This document shows positions 43,659 to 54,085 of a stretch of DNA of 64,000 nt, piece by piece. Positions within the stretch are counted from its first letter, which is position 1. Every line of letters begins with the position of its first letter. The notes beneath the pieces were generated by a model. That model was given only the letters and a program-made list of their open reading frames with translations. It was not told the DNA's origin and made no database searches. A program made the translations under genes and the position numbers. This DNA is from Amyelois transitella (Eukaryota > Arthropoda > Insecta > Lepidoptera > Pyralidae): NCBI RefSeq assembly GCF_032362555.1, contig NC_083527.1, positions 620,001 through 684,000 of the forward strand. The letters are read 5' to 3'.

Positions 43659-44254
43659 CAAGGTGTCTCAAAAGTAAGTTCACATTTGCTTATTTTATTA
43701 CGCGAAAGCAACTATTCTGAGGGGCGCGGGGGGTATGTCAGTCGGTAGTCTGGCTCTTGGGAATTTAACCGCTATGGAGCGTTTCTCTGGTGCGGACCGT
43801 GCGTTGTGCGTACGTGAGTTTTACAAAAACGGTAATTCGGCGACTGTAGCGCGTAGAAAATTCTGCAGTATTCGACATATTCGTCACTTAAATGATGCGC
43901 CTAGCACTCGACTCATTGCAAAATGGGTTAAGAAGTTTGAAGAGACTGGGTCAACTCTGGAGAAACCATCAAGAGTTTACGCTAATAAATCGACTTCCCT
44001 GGCACAATTAAAAGAAAATATCCGTCATGAAATGGCAGCCATCACGGAGACTACCTGCCGAGCTGTCATAGGCAATTTTAGTGCCCGACTAAATGAATGC
44101 CGAGAGCGCATCGGTTTACATTTGGACGATGTTATTTTTAAAAAATAAATTCCCAAACAGTGTACTTCAATATAAAATAAAAAAAAATTCAATAAAGCTA
44201 AGACTTTTCTTTTAAAAAAAGATTTAAATGTGAACTTTCTTTTGAGACACCTTG
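43659..44254 (+). mobile_element. Internally deleted mariner/IS630-type element
   Basis: The ends CAAGGTGTCTCAAAAG and CTTTTGAGACACCTTG are inverted repeats, extending with one mismatch to TTCACATTT, and are flanked by TA. The 596-bp element carries one open frame, described separately. Confidence 0.85.
43735..44148 (+). CDS. Transposase remnant: DNA-binding domain fused to the C-terminal end
   Basis: An intact 137-residue frame (or 124 from the second ATG, MERFSGADRALCV). The first half is the DUF4817-type helix-turn-helix domain (VREFYKNGNSATVARRKF, KWVKKFEETGSTLEKP). It passes directly to RVYANKSTSLAQLKENIRHE and a GLHLDDVIFKK end, the last segment of this transposase family. The catalytic DDE core between them is gone, and the join is in frame. 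It could bind element ends but cannot cut DNA. Confidence 0.7.
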   Translation: MSVGSLALGNLTAMERFSGADRALCVREFYKNGNSATVARRKFCSIRHIRHLNDAPSTRLIAKWVKKFEETGSTLEKPSRVYANKSTSLAQLKENIRHEMAAITETTCRAVIGNFSARLNECRERIGLHLDDVIFKK

Positions 44255-44569
44255 TACCAGGTTACCTTTCTTTTACAGCTGTTGTCCAGGGTGGTTAGAA
44301 GTTAAATTATCCAGTAAGTACACTTCAAACGGAGGCCAAAAACTAACTGTCATATTGTGCAGTGCAATGCTGCAACGTAATAATTGTATTACTATTTACG
44401 TCAGTGGCTCTATAAAAACTTAACTAAATTGAGATTTGCTAAAAAGCACAAAACACAGCTCTGAATGCGCTTAGTTGGCTACACTGACATTAATGACGTT
44501 ACACGTCACTGGTGTCAAAAATGTCAATGTCAAATTTTAAAATTCTTTTTATTTTCGTCAGACTAGGAT

Positions 44570-44790
44570 ATACGTACATAAAATCACGCCTCTTTTCCGG
44601 AGGGGTAGGAAGAGACTACCTCTTTCCACTTGCCACGATCTCTGCATACTTCCTTCGCTTCATCCACATTCATAACTCTCTTCATGCAAGCTCGGAGTGG
44701 GAAGACCTAGACGAACGTATCTTGATCAAATTAAGGACGTCCTGGTAAAGGATCAGGTCAAAAGTACCCGAAACCGCCGAGCTTGCAGAC
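44570..44790. mobile_element. Two TATG-L pieces in fold-back orientation
   Basis: 44,570-44,698 is a minus-strand TATG-L end. At GCTCGGAGTGGG it flips into a plus-strand internal TATG-L segment (GAAGACCTAGACGAACGTAT ... CCGAGCTTGCA). Confidence 0.65.
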
Positions 44791-44849
44791 TAGGATAATA
44801 AGATAGAATTAGCATCTACCTATGTAGGTACTTGGAATTGGAATCCTCC

Positions 44850-44992
44850 TAGGTTTAGGCGATGGGCTAGCGACCTGTCACTATTTGAATCATTCCATTA
44901 TTGTCTTACAGATGGAAGTGGCCCAATGAGGCCTTTCATTCGATTCGTGACTGTTAGCTCTACCTACCCTATCAGAGATTTAAACATGACAT
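44850..44992 (+). mobile_element. Diverged TATG-S fragment
   Basis: GGCGATGGGCTAGCGACCTG then a weakly matching 3' half. Confidence 0.5.
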
Positions 44993-46080
44993 TTATATAT
45001 GATTATGAATATGAGATATGATTGTGAAAATTGATAAAAACACATTATTTATTTACAAACCATTTATATCGAACGAAAAATGTAGTTATAAAAAATTCTT
45101 CTATAACCCATTTTTGGGTTTTACAAAACATTTTTTAAACACAATAATTTTTTTGTGCTAGACACAAAAAAAAATATTATATTGCATATAGGTACGGTAG
45201 TTATATCAAGTGGAAAAATAAATAACGTATTTTACCAATAGGTAGGTAGGTACTAAATTAAAGTGCTCAATGGAATAATACAAACAGTAATCATATTGTC
45301 TGACTGAACACATGAAGGTTAGGGCATCCCACACTGACAAAGGTGTGTCCCTTAGTATTACAAATTCAATATTACTACCACCAGTACTACCACTTTTTAT
45401 GTCATCTCGACTCGACAACATTCGCCGGCAAAATAATAGCGGAGCTTACCGCCGAATCAAACCGAATGAAAAACTTAATAAAATAACGACCTTACAAGGA
45501 TGCAATGCAATAACGCTCATAATATTAGTATAAATAGTCACAAACTAAATAGAAATATGCAATAAATAAAATATGCTCGTTCGAATGGCCACAAAAATAT
45601 TTTTGCGCCATTCAAATTACACTTCGGCGAAGGTACATCGGTGTTAACTATACCTCTATACCTATAAGATTAGTAATACCACAGAATACAGTAATGTAAT
45701 TTTTATAATCTGTATCATCTATGATAAAACATTAAAAAAAAAGTTGTTTTTGGAAGAAATTTGCTATAAGTCGCAGTTAGCTGCCCTGCAGATTGACAAA
45801 AACATGTCGATCAGGTAACAAATTGGGAAAAAAAACACAAAAAAGTAAACATTCGTCTTAATTACTATGCTTATTTTCATAAGTAGACACTTTGGGTCAC
45901 TCCAGTCCAGACCGACGCCGCCGAGGTACAGGGCCTCTTAATTATTTTACAAGGTTAAAAATTATTTAGCACACTGCCATCCCGTTCTAAAGCGACCCTT
46001 TGATTTTTCTACCAGGAATTTACCACTAATGTCATAAAAATGTATAAATTATACGCAAAACTTAAAGTTAAATCGAATTC

Positions 46081-48552
46081 TTATGCATAAATAACACAGT
46101 AAATAATAGCCGACCCTGCAATCAGCACAGACAATATAGGAATCCAATATTTTTGGAGAAAATTTCTGTTGTCAACATTAGTGACAACTTTCTTCTCCTT
46201 GTACTTCCTCTTCTTTCCGCTCAACTTCCACTCATACTCTGCCAATTCCCTACGATTCCTCTCCTCTTCCATCTCTTTCTGTCTCAATTCCTCTTTTTCT
46301 CTCTCTAATTTCAACGCAACCTTTTTAGACTCGCAAGTTTCATCACATTCTAACTTTTTGCCATTCTTTACTACGTTGCAAGGGAACTCTTTCCTCAAAT
46401 TCCCACAAGCACAGCTGACTTTAGTTTTCTTCGTACATGTTTGACCTACACCGCATTCTCCAGGATGACAATTGTTGCGGCATCGATGCCCACAGCTCAA
46501 GTTCTTTGGACATTGCTGTTTACAAGACAACATTTCCTCAGTTGCATCTTTAAGTTCTTTACAGCGTAAATATAATTCTGTAACTCCACAATGACATGGG
46601 ATCCTTTCTAGTATCTCACATGGTGGGCAAGGCCCTGGATGACACTGTTTTTTGTAACATTTGTGCGCACATTTCGCTGGACGGGGTACAAGGCATTCTT
46701 TGTTACACGGTTGACATTTGTAAGGCACATTTGGGTAATTAGGGTCTTGAGAATAAAGATGACATAGAAGAGAGCAGGTGTGATTGCCGCAGGCCAAAGC
46801 ACGCCCACATTGTCGCCCACAGCATCTACGTTTAGCCGAATGGCAAGGCTGCTCTTCTGTCTCATGTTCACCAAAGCAGATGAGAGAGACAGGTGTTTCA
46901 CATGGAGGGCATTCCAAACTCATGATCTTAGTCTTCGGAGGCTCTATTTCCCATGGCGTGGCTGGCTTTTCCACTTGTTTGAAGATTACAGCCACAAATT
47001 CATGACATGTAGCTTTGCACTCATGACCGCATTTAGAGTAAGTCTTGTAACACACAGCTTTGCAAGAGGGGCAGTCACCAAAATGACAAACGTGCTTATT
47101 CTCTTCCATATGCCCACATTTATATTTTATCTTACAAGGAAGATTGCACTTCGGAGGCTTTGTTTGTTTTTCTCTTCCACAAGGCACTGTTATGTATGTG
47201 TCTTTACATCTACAAGTAACTTTAGATTCCAGGGGGCACGGGTAGCAAGGGCCTCGATGACAGACCATGGTGCATTTATGCCGGCCACATTGCAGCGGTT
47301 TATCACATGGTTTCTCACATGGGGGGCAGTTACCATTGCAGCATTTACGTGCACATGCATGTTTGCCACAAGGCCTGGTGCCTCGGCATTTTGTCTCACA
47401 CTTATAATCCTTGCTACATGGGAGTGAGCGCTCATGAGCAGAGCAAAGACACTTCTTTTGGACCAGCACTTGGCACGGTGGGCACGGTCCTTTATGACAT
47501 TTTTCAGGGCAACTATGTTCACAGTTCTCGTGCTTCTTATTACAAGTTCCAAGGCAAGTTTCCATAACATCAGGGCATTGTACAAAGCGTTGATTAGCTC
47601 CACAGGGACAAGACCGCGTACCGGAGTTGGGGCAAGACCCACACGGCCCAGCATGACAGACTTTTTCACATTTATGATAGCCACATGAGTAAGGTTTATT
47701 GCATGGTTTCTTGCACTGCCAAAAAGGGTCATTACAGGGTCTCTTGACCTTCTCGCTGCCACATTGACATGTCTGTACACTGGTATAAGTGCACGGGGGA
47801 CAGTCTCCCTCGTGACAGATATTTTCACACTTGTGTGAGTTACAAAACAATGTCTTCTTGCACTGCTGACCACAAGACCATTTAGCAGCACTACATCTAA
47901 CTTTTTTCCGTTCTTTCTCACAATAACAGACTCCATTGACAGTCTGGGGGCACGGAGGGCATGGACCAGGATGGCAAAGTAGCAGACATTTGTGTTTACA
48001 ATTATCTCCTGAAGACAATCTCTTTTCACAAACCTCTCCACAAGAATGAGGTAGCAACCAAGGGTGAAGAGGTGGGTCATCAGTTTTTTCACAAAAACAA
48101 CGGTACTTACGGGGTATTTCTTCCTTAGAATACGAAAATCGGCATTTTGGACAGCACCATTCTATTTTCTTTGGTTTTACTACAGAAATTGGGCCTTGTG
48201 TGTCTTCGGTTCTCAAGCTGATACTGTCGTTTGACCATTTCTGTATGCAAGATAGATGGAAATAACAGTGGCAATGGCTACAAGTCCAAATAGCATCAGA
48301 TCGTTTTATACTTCCTATGCAAATAAGGCAAGTAATTGGTCGGCCACTTATTGCTTCTTCCAAGAGATTTTTCGTCCGGTTTAACAATTGTGTGTCCCCT
48401 CCACCTCGCCAATAACTCTGGAACACACCTTCGAGGACAGTAGACTCAAAAGGCTCCTCATCTTCAGAGGAAGAAAGGTCTTTCATCACATCCAAATGCT
48501 TCCGCACATTTTGTTGCAATTTGGCAGCCGCATCTCGGTAACGACGGGCCAT
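46081..48552 (-). CDS. NFXL1: NFXL1-type zinc-finger protein with C-terminal membrane anchor
   Basis: A single-exon frame of 823 residues from ATG at 48,552 to TAA at 46,081. Residues about 95-160 form a RING/PHD-like zinc module (CLICIGSIKRSD, CSHCHCYFHLSCIQKW, WCCPKC). Residues about 165-735 carry roughly ten or eleven NFX1-type fingers of the CxxHxCxxxCHxGxCPPC kind (CEKVCHAGPCGSC, CTMVCHRGPCYPC). A Glu/Lys/Arg helix follows (LEREKEELRQKEMEEERNR), then a single hydrophobic helix, WIPILSVLIAGSAIIYCVIY, at the C-terminus. NFX1-family proteins combine DNA or RNA binding with E3 ubiquitin-ligase activity. The tail anchor distinguishes the NFXL1 branch from NFX1/shuttle craft. Finger-to-finger spacing is regular and no break is seen. 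Confidence 0.9.
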   Translation of the reverse strand: MARRYRDAAAKLQQNVRKHLDVMKDLSSSEDEEPFESTVLEGVFQSYWRGGGDTQLLNRTKNLLEEAISGRPITCLICIGSIKRSDAIWTCSHCHCYFHLSCIQKWSNDSISLRTEDTQGPISVVKPKKIEWCCPKCRFSYSKEEIPRKYRCFCEKTDDPPLHPWLLPHSCGEVCEKRLSSGDNCKHKCLLLCHPGPCPPCPQTVNGVCYCEKERKKVRCSAAKWSCGQQCKKTLFCNSHKCENICHEGDCPPCTYTSVQTCQCGSEKVKRPCNDPFWQCKKPCNKPYSCGYHKCEKVCHAGPCGSCPNSGTRSCPCGANQRFVQCPDVMETCLGTCNKKHENCEHSCPEKCHKGPCPPCQVLVQKKCLCSAHERSLPCSKDYKCETKCRGTRPCGKHACARKCCNGNCPPCEKPCDKPLQCGRHKCTMVCHRGPCYPCPLESKVTCRCKDTYITVPCGREKQTKPPKCNLPCKIKYKCGHMEENKHVCHFGDCPSCKAVCYKTYSKCGHECKATCHEFVAVIFKQVEKPATPWEIEPPKTKIMSLECPPCETPVSLICFGEHETEEQPCHSAKRRCCGRQCGRALACGNHTCSLLCHLYSQDPNYPNVPYKCQPCNKECLVPRPAKCAHKCYKKQCHPGPCPPCEILERIPCHCGVTELYLRCKELKDATEEMLSCKQQCPKNLSCGHRCRNNCHPGECGVGQTCTKKTKVSCACGNLRKEFPCNVVKNGKKLECDETCESKKVALKLEREKEELRQKEMEEERNRRELAEYEWKLSGKKRKYKEKKVVTNVDNRNFLQKYWIPILSVLIAGSAIIYCVIYA

Positions 48553-49868
48553 TTTCTGGTGTAAAAGTTTAACGGAAACTTGTTCTTTCTAACATTAATG
48601 GAAAAGAGAGGGAAGGTTTATTAAGTCCGACTCCGATGTTGAAGTTTTCAAGAAACATGAATGCGAAAAATCTCATACGTTCGAATCTCGGGATCAAACT
48701 TCCAAATCGACATGACGTACGCATTTTGACGTTGACTTTTGTTTTTTTAATATATTTTACGTGGATAATGGTGATTCAGCCGTCCGTATTCTTTTCATAT
48801 ATTTTGAAAAAATCTCCGTTAGTTTTTTTTTTCTTTTTCTAATATCATGGTTTATACAGTTTGGTAAATAAAAAACATAAGCGTGTGCCAGCTGCTGTTC
48901 TTCCCATGCAGATTGTAAAATTCAATATGGTAATGGGTAATTATTTATGACTATGGATTTATTTATAGGCGATGGCCTAGCTATCTGTCGAAATTACACG
49001 ATGTTTTAATCTGATATCCACATCGAAAGTAATTTGATTTAGGTATAAGAAATCTACCGCTTTCAAAATTTTTGGAAACCCGATATATAAAAATAAAGAG
49101 AGGAAATCAGAAAATTTTATAATAGTGCTTTTGTAAGTAAGTAGGTACTGGATAGATGGGTGTTTAAAAGTAAAATTTCCAACTTAATTAGGATATTTAT
49201 TTATAATTCAAATTACATGGTTTTCATTGAAATTATCTTAGTCGATAAGAAAAGGGACATAATATAATTTCTTTAAATATTATATGAAAACATTTTATGT
49301 AAGTAAGTACCTATCTATTATATTTTTATGATTACAATATAAAAGTATTTATTGAAAAAGAAAAAAGAAAATGATAATTCAAACATATCAAAGCTAAGTA
49401 TTTTATTATATAAGTTCTATTAGTACGGTAAGCGATTTATTAGGCATAACTAAAAAAAATATGACTATTTATTTATGCTCAATTTTCAAAAGGTCGAGAA
49501 TAAATTTCTTTATACGTGTGTATAACAATTATAACTCATAAAAAAGCAACACGAATGACTACGGTAAGGGGTCTGATTATTTTTACTAATAGGTGATAAC
49601 TTAAGGAAAAGTGATTATGAAAAACAAATCGCCAATTTTATTATAGCTTAAGATTGAAAAAATATTTCTGTAATAGACCTGTACGTGAATTCGTGCAACT
49701 AAAGTTTTTATGGGAAAGTAATTAAAAAAAGACTGTCGACCTTTCAAAAATTGTCAAATCGATGCTAATGGTAACATTATAAAAGTGGTCAATGGCACTA
49801 AAATACGTACAAAATATCCAAATTACTGTTAATTTCTTAAAATATAGCACCAAACTCTATTACATAAA
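48553..49868. other. Upstream region of NFXL1, AT-rich
   Basis: The NFXL1 promoter should be in the first few hundred bases; no core motif is recognised. 48,960-49,000 has a short GGCGATGGCCTAGC relic of TATG-S. Confidence 0.4.
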
Positions 49869-50096
49869 ATGGACGGATTTTCCAAAAGGAAAAGACTACA
49901 CCACATTCTCAGCAACGACGGCCATTTTGTATCGCCATCCTGTATTAAACGCTTGTATAAGACAAATACAGCAATACCTAGTTCGATTTTTTTAAATATA
50001 TTTGGACCTACTTCGGTGTTGCCTCCAACAAATTTAAATTTCTTTGCTCTTTTGGTTGCAACTGCTGTAAAATATGTGCTAAAAGATAGTTCATAA
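49869..50096 (+). CDS. Candidate small protein, 75 residues, unrecognised
   Basis: The ATG has a strong context (AAAATGG). The product starts MDGFSKRKRLHHILSNDGHF, has a proline-containing middle and ends NLNFFALLVATAVKYVL plus DSS, a likely membrane helix near the C-terminus. It lies alone between NFXL1 and the Ser/Arg-rich gene. The opposite strand is also open for 133 codons but without an ATG. I do not recognise a family. Chance is possible at this length. Confidence 0.3.
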   Translation: MDGFSKRKRLHHILSNDGHFVSPSCIKRLYKTNTAIPSSIFLNIFGPTSVLPPTNLNFFALLVATAVKYVLKDSS

Positions 50097-50318
50097 ATAT
50101 TTCCCTGAGACTTGAAGACACACCAAGTTTCAGAGAAATATTTGGTAATATGTGAATTAGATATACATGGGCCATCTTTGGGTTTTAAAATTTTGAAGAG
50201 AAGATGAAGACGGTTTGATTTAACTAACACAGTCTCAAAGAGCTTTAAGTAGATTCAATTTATTCGAGACAACACTCAGATAATGTAAATTTTAAAAGAA
50301 CGTACGTACATCATCAAC

Positions 50319-50893
50319 CTAGCGAACTCTAGTATTGATCTCTTGTTTCTTATTTTTATTTGTCAATTTAAACCAACCAGCCTTTTTATTATTGTCTTTA
50401 GGCATCGAAATCGATCTGGAGACCCTATCACGACTATCCCTGTTAAGGATTTCGTTTGACTGACTCTTCCTATCCCTCGTTACACTTTTACGTGTAAGCG
50501 GGATAGCACTTTTAAGTGTATTTTGGTCTAAATCTTTGCGTTTGTCCGGGTTTCTGTACAAAGTCGTGCTGGAACTTGTCAATCTGCTGTTCTCTCTTGG
50601 TCTTCTTGTCAAAGTCGTCTGGCTGTAAGACTTGTTCTTCTGCAACGAAGGTCTCTCTTCACTCAGGTTTTTGATAGACGATGATTTCTTGAAGCTCTCT
50701 TTCGGTCTGGGTTTCCTGGGCCTTTGGGCGTAGTGGACGTCGTGTTGGTCGGAGTAGTGCTTCGGAGTCCAGGGTGCGAAGATGGAGAAGCTTTTCGTGG
50801 TGCTCCTGACTTGAATGTTGGAGGAATTCACTGAGGACACGTCGTCCCGGGAGCGGTTGCGTGTGAGACGTCCTGGATCCGGGATATCTCCGA
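50319..50893 (-). CDS. Ser/Arg/Lys-rich protein, last exon
   Basis: On the minus strand, after acceptor ATTTTCCAG, two bases finish a Val codon. The frame runs GDIPDPGRLTRNRSRDDVSS to KKAGWFKLTNKNKKQEINTR and TAG at 50,319. SFSIFAPWTPKHYSDQHDVH and RSISMPKDNN stand out as less repetitive and may be conserved motifs. No known domain is seen. The six exons found join in frame to about 570 residues of the C-terminal part. Confidence 0.75.
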
Positions 50894-51565
50894 CTGGAAA
50901 ATAAAGGTAGTAAGAGTTTAAAGTTGAACAAGGTAGGTATACTATGCACTAAATGAGTCTATCAGTTTCTTTTGTCGTAGAAGGCCAAACATGAGTGCAC
51001 TACAATGCATTTCTTACAGATCGCAAATATCTTCACTAAACTAGCGTTTCTTAAAATGTGTAGCCACGGCAATGGTGAGGTTATTGGTCTCTTTAAGGTG
51101 TGCGCAATTAGGACATCGTCTTTACAGCATTCCAGTAACACAAGGTTATTGAGGAAGCCTCTTGTGATAAACAGTGCATAAAAACGGGAATCTCAAACAT
51201 TAATAAGGGAGTCACTTCGTGTAAAAACCTGACTTACCTAATCCAGGATCCAGATTCAGGCTCCTCTCCAGATATGAAATTTACAGGGATTAAAGCCAAA
51301 GGAGGTTGAAGAAAATAAACTCATACGCAGCTCTTTTTAGCTTCGGATAAGAAAAGCGAGATCTTACTAATATAATAATGTTTGTTACTCTCTCACGCAA
51401 AAACTACTGAACTGATTACGAGGAAATTTGTTGTACAAGTAGCTGAACACTCAGAATACCACATAGGCATTACTTTTTTACTTTCATTGAATTTCTAACT
51501 GAAAATAGTTACATTTATCGCGGCCGAAGCCACAGGCGGCCTCTGGTATAAAATAAAGCAGTTAC
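50894..51565 (-). other. Last intron of the Ser/Arg-rich gene
   Basis: It contains a dispersed repeat (about 51,205-51,310) and a Helitron-like A copy. Confidence 0.6.
51368..51545 (+). mobile_element. Helitron-like family A, diverged
   Basis: ACTCTCTCACGCAAAAACTA to GGCGGCCTCTGGT. It ends 20 bases from an exon of the Ser/Arg-rich gene. Confidence 0.55.
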
Positions 51566-51678
51566 CAGTAGTAGCATGTAAGTAGACCACGCTGCGCTGC
51601 GACTGCTGGGACTGGTGGCTGGACTCCCCCTCCGTGCTGCTCTCGCCCGACGGGGCGGCCGCCACGCGTCTCCGATGC
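51566..51678 (-). CDS. Ser/Arg-rich protein, exon
   Basis: Acceptor CTTCATCAG, donor GTAACT; one base finishes Lys, and it leaves in phase 1. It encodes HRRRVAAAPSGESSTEGESS and HQSQQSQRSVVYLHATT. GC-rich, unlike its neighbours. Confidence 0.75.
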
Positions 51679-51724
51679 CTGATGAAGAATGTTTAGGAGA
51701 TTTAAGATAAGTACAAAAACATAT

Positions 51725-51943
51725 ACATACATATAATCACGTCTATATCCCTTGCGGGGTAGACAGAGCCAACAGTCTTGTAGAGACTGATAGGCGATGG
51801 GCTAGCAACCTGTCACTATTTGAATCTCAATTCTATCTTAAAGCCAAACAACTGGTAGGCCAACTGGTAGGCCACGTTGGCCTACCAGTCTCTTCAAGAC
51901 TTTTGGCTCTGTCTACCCCGCAAGGGATATAGACATGACTAAA
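51725..51943. mobile_element. TATG-S fold-back pair
   Basis: A minus-strand TATG-S 3' end at 51,725-51,790 runs into a plus-strand copy ending at 51,943. The arms 51,741-51,770 and 51,905-51,934 are perfect 30-base complements. Confidence 0.8.
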
Positions 51944-52134
51944 TGAATGAATGTACTATTATTATATAGGCTGTATTAAGACTACTAGTCGAAGTTAGAC
52001 ACTGGAAAGTGGCTAAGGACAGATTTGACTGAAAGAATTCGTAAAACTAGGCAAAGGCCCGCTCATCGAGGTGGTGGTTTTGAAGAAGTAAGACTAGAGT
52101 CAGTTGGTCTACAACATAATTTAGTTGCACTTAC

Positions 52135-52679
52135 TTCAAATCTCTGCTGAGGTCCTGCTTGCTACCTCTAAGCTCAGAAGAGCTACCACGCTCCTCCCTC
52201 CCGTGTCTCCTCACATCACTCTTACTCCCTTTCAGGGTCTTCGAGCTGCTATGACTCCTGGACCTATCGTATGGACTTATTGGCGGCTTTTTGTTCACGT
52301 GTCTATCAAACTGGCTTTCGTTATCAGAATTGCTATGAATTTCTGATATGTTCTGGAGGTTTCTCTTGTAATATTGTCTGTTTCGAGGCGATTCACTCTT
52401 GTCTACTCTGTGCAAGTTGGAGAGTGAGTAGCTTTTGTTTGATAGCTCGCTGTGGTCGACCTCGTCTAGGCCGGTGCTGGAGTTTGAGACAGTCTTTCGG
52501 AGAGTAGCGTGAGGTTTCACGTGGGTTTTTTTGACTGAAGACTTCACATTGGCGTCGGAGTCTTGGTCGGTGTCGCCGAAGAAGCGCAGGTTTTTAGCAG
52601 GTGAGTTCAGGGGTTTAGAAGGTTTTGACCAGGCCTTTCTGGTTTCGTCCTCAGTTCTGATGACGCTGTCTTTTTCAAC
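52135..52679 (-). CDS. Ser/Arg-rich protein, long exon
   Basis: Acceptor TTATTTTCAG, donor GTAAGT; phase 0 in, phase 2 out. It encodes VEKDSVIRTEDETRKAWSKP, LRFFGDTDQDSDAN, SNKSYSLSNLHRV, RSRSHSSSKTLKGSKSD and SELRGSKQDLSRDLK. It is polar, rich in Ser, Lys, Arg and Asp, with many potential phosphorylation sites, and probably disordered. Confidence 0.75.
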
Positions 52680-52854
52680 CTGAAAATAAAAACGAATAAT
52701 TAGAGCACTTGTATTTAACTCGTATCGTTGCAACATTGATCAGATGAGAGTCGATATATTTCCATTATATTATTATCTTAGGAGTGTGATTGAGAACGTC
52801 GGAAAGGAATACCAGAACGGTTGTACCTCTGCTTAATTAAATAGGAGAGTTCCT

Positions 52855-52930
52855 GGGGAAAGGTCAAGAGTACCTACTCTAAATTAATGAGCTTGCATGA
52901 AAAAGGTTATGAATGTGGCTGAAGGTTGTA
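52855..52930 (+). mobile_element. TATG-L fragment
   Basis: GGGGAAAGGTCAAGAGTACC to GTTATGAATGTGGCTGAAG, in an intron. Confidence 0.5.
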
Positions 52931-53140
52931 GCAGGAGCAATGATGCAGATAAAATTATGACTGGGGAACGGTGATTCCAACGATGTTGAGTCACAGTAGA
53001 GGAGTTGTATTCATCTTCCAATCCATAGAAACTTTGCTTACACGATTAAGAATATTATTATGGCTGATGGATTTGTAGCGTAGAGGTAATGTTAACTAAT
53101 TAATTATTTTTGTCAGTGAAGTAATTAAGTACGTAGGTAC

Positions 53141-53290
53141 CTTAGTATTTTTCCCTCGCTTTCTAGAAGTCAGTCTGTCGAGAGACTTGAACCAGTTGCC
53201 GGCAGAGGTCGCCGGCGGCGCGGGCCGGCGCGGAGGGGAGGGGGTGGGGCTCGGAGTTGCCAGCCTTCGTCGCTCGCGGTAACGTTCAGC
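53141..53290 (-). CDS. Ser/Arg-rich protein, exon
   Basis: Acceptor TATATTTCAG, donor GTACCT, phase 0 at both ends. It encodes AERYRERRRLATPSPTPSPP, a Pro-rich stretch and GNWFKSLDRLTSRKRGKNTK. The NWFKSLDRL segment is the most domain-like piece of the protein, but I do not recognise it. Confidence 0.75.
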
Positions 53291-53967
53291 CTGAAATATA
53301 AAAAAAATTGGGCTTGCAATAAAACTGAACAAAAAATGTAAATAATTAGCCTGTCCCTTTCCATTTCCATCATGTCTCCTATCTCGGGTCTGCTGGAAGA
53401 GATTTCTTTTGAAATAAGCAGAACCTTTGTAATTTTGTTTCTTGTGTTTATCAGTCTCGATGTTTTCTGTGTACATAAACTAGTAAATAAATAAATATAA
53501 ATAAAATAATTACACAAATTTCATGAACACATAGTGAGTATCTTTCATAGCATCACGTTAAACCCGATTACATTCCTTTTGATTCTGTATTGGGTAAGTT
53601 TTAACACAAAGCAACTCTCGTCTGATCTCCGCAATCAGGGAATCTTACCCATGTTAGATTATAGTCAAATCTGAACTAGGTAAATGAATATCAAACCGTT
53701 TTTAATTCATAAATTTACAACATACTGACAAAGAATGCCCACAGGGGTAGCTCAATGAATTAAAAAGAAAAAAAAAATACAAAATTGCTTGTAATCTAAT
53801 TATCATACAATGCAGACCTACATACAACATAGAAAAGAATACCTGTCATCAATTTGTCTAGGTCATCGACCTACAGCGTTACAATAAATCGAAATTTGGG
53901 TTCCTCAAACTGGAATTGAAACCAATCGTCAAAAAAGAAATTTAATTTTTAATTAACGCTGTAGATT

Positions 53968-54085
53968 CTAATAGGTATTATCACTATTTAAATCTCAATT
54001 ACGGCATGAAGCCATGCAGCTGAACGTGGCCTTTCAGTCTTTTCGAGACTGTTGGCTCTGTCAACCCCGTGTAGAGACGTGAATG
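53968..54085 (+). mobile_element. TATG-S 3' fragment
   Basis: CACTATTTAAATCTCAATTA to GACGTGAATGATGCGTG. A short inverted TATG-S 3' piece lies at about 54,290-54,325. Confidence 0.55.

Larger units (their letters stand above)
44255..46080. other. Intergenic region 3' of NFXL1
   Basis: It holds the folded TATG-L pair at 44,570-44,790 and a TATG-S piece. AT-rich sequence follows, including the NFXL1 3' UTR of unknown length. No gene. Confidence 0.45.

Noticed and set aside
46780-48092. Long Cys- and Arg-rich ORFs overlapping NFXL1 in other frames
   Set aside because: Shadows of the regular CxxxC zinc-finger repeats; they have no homology of their own.
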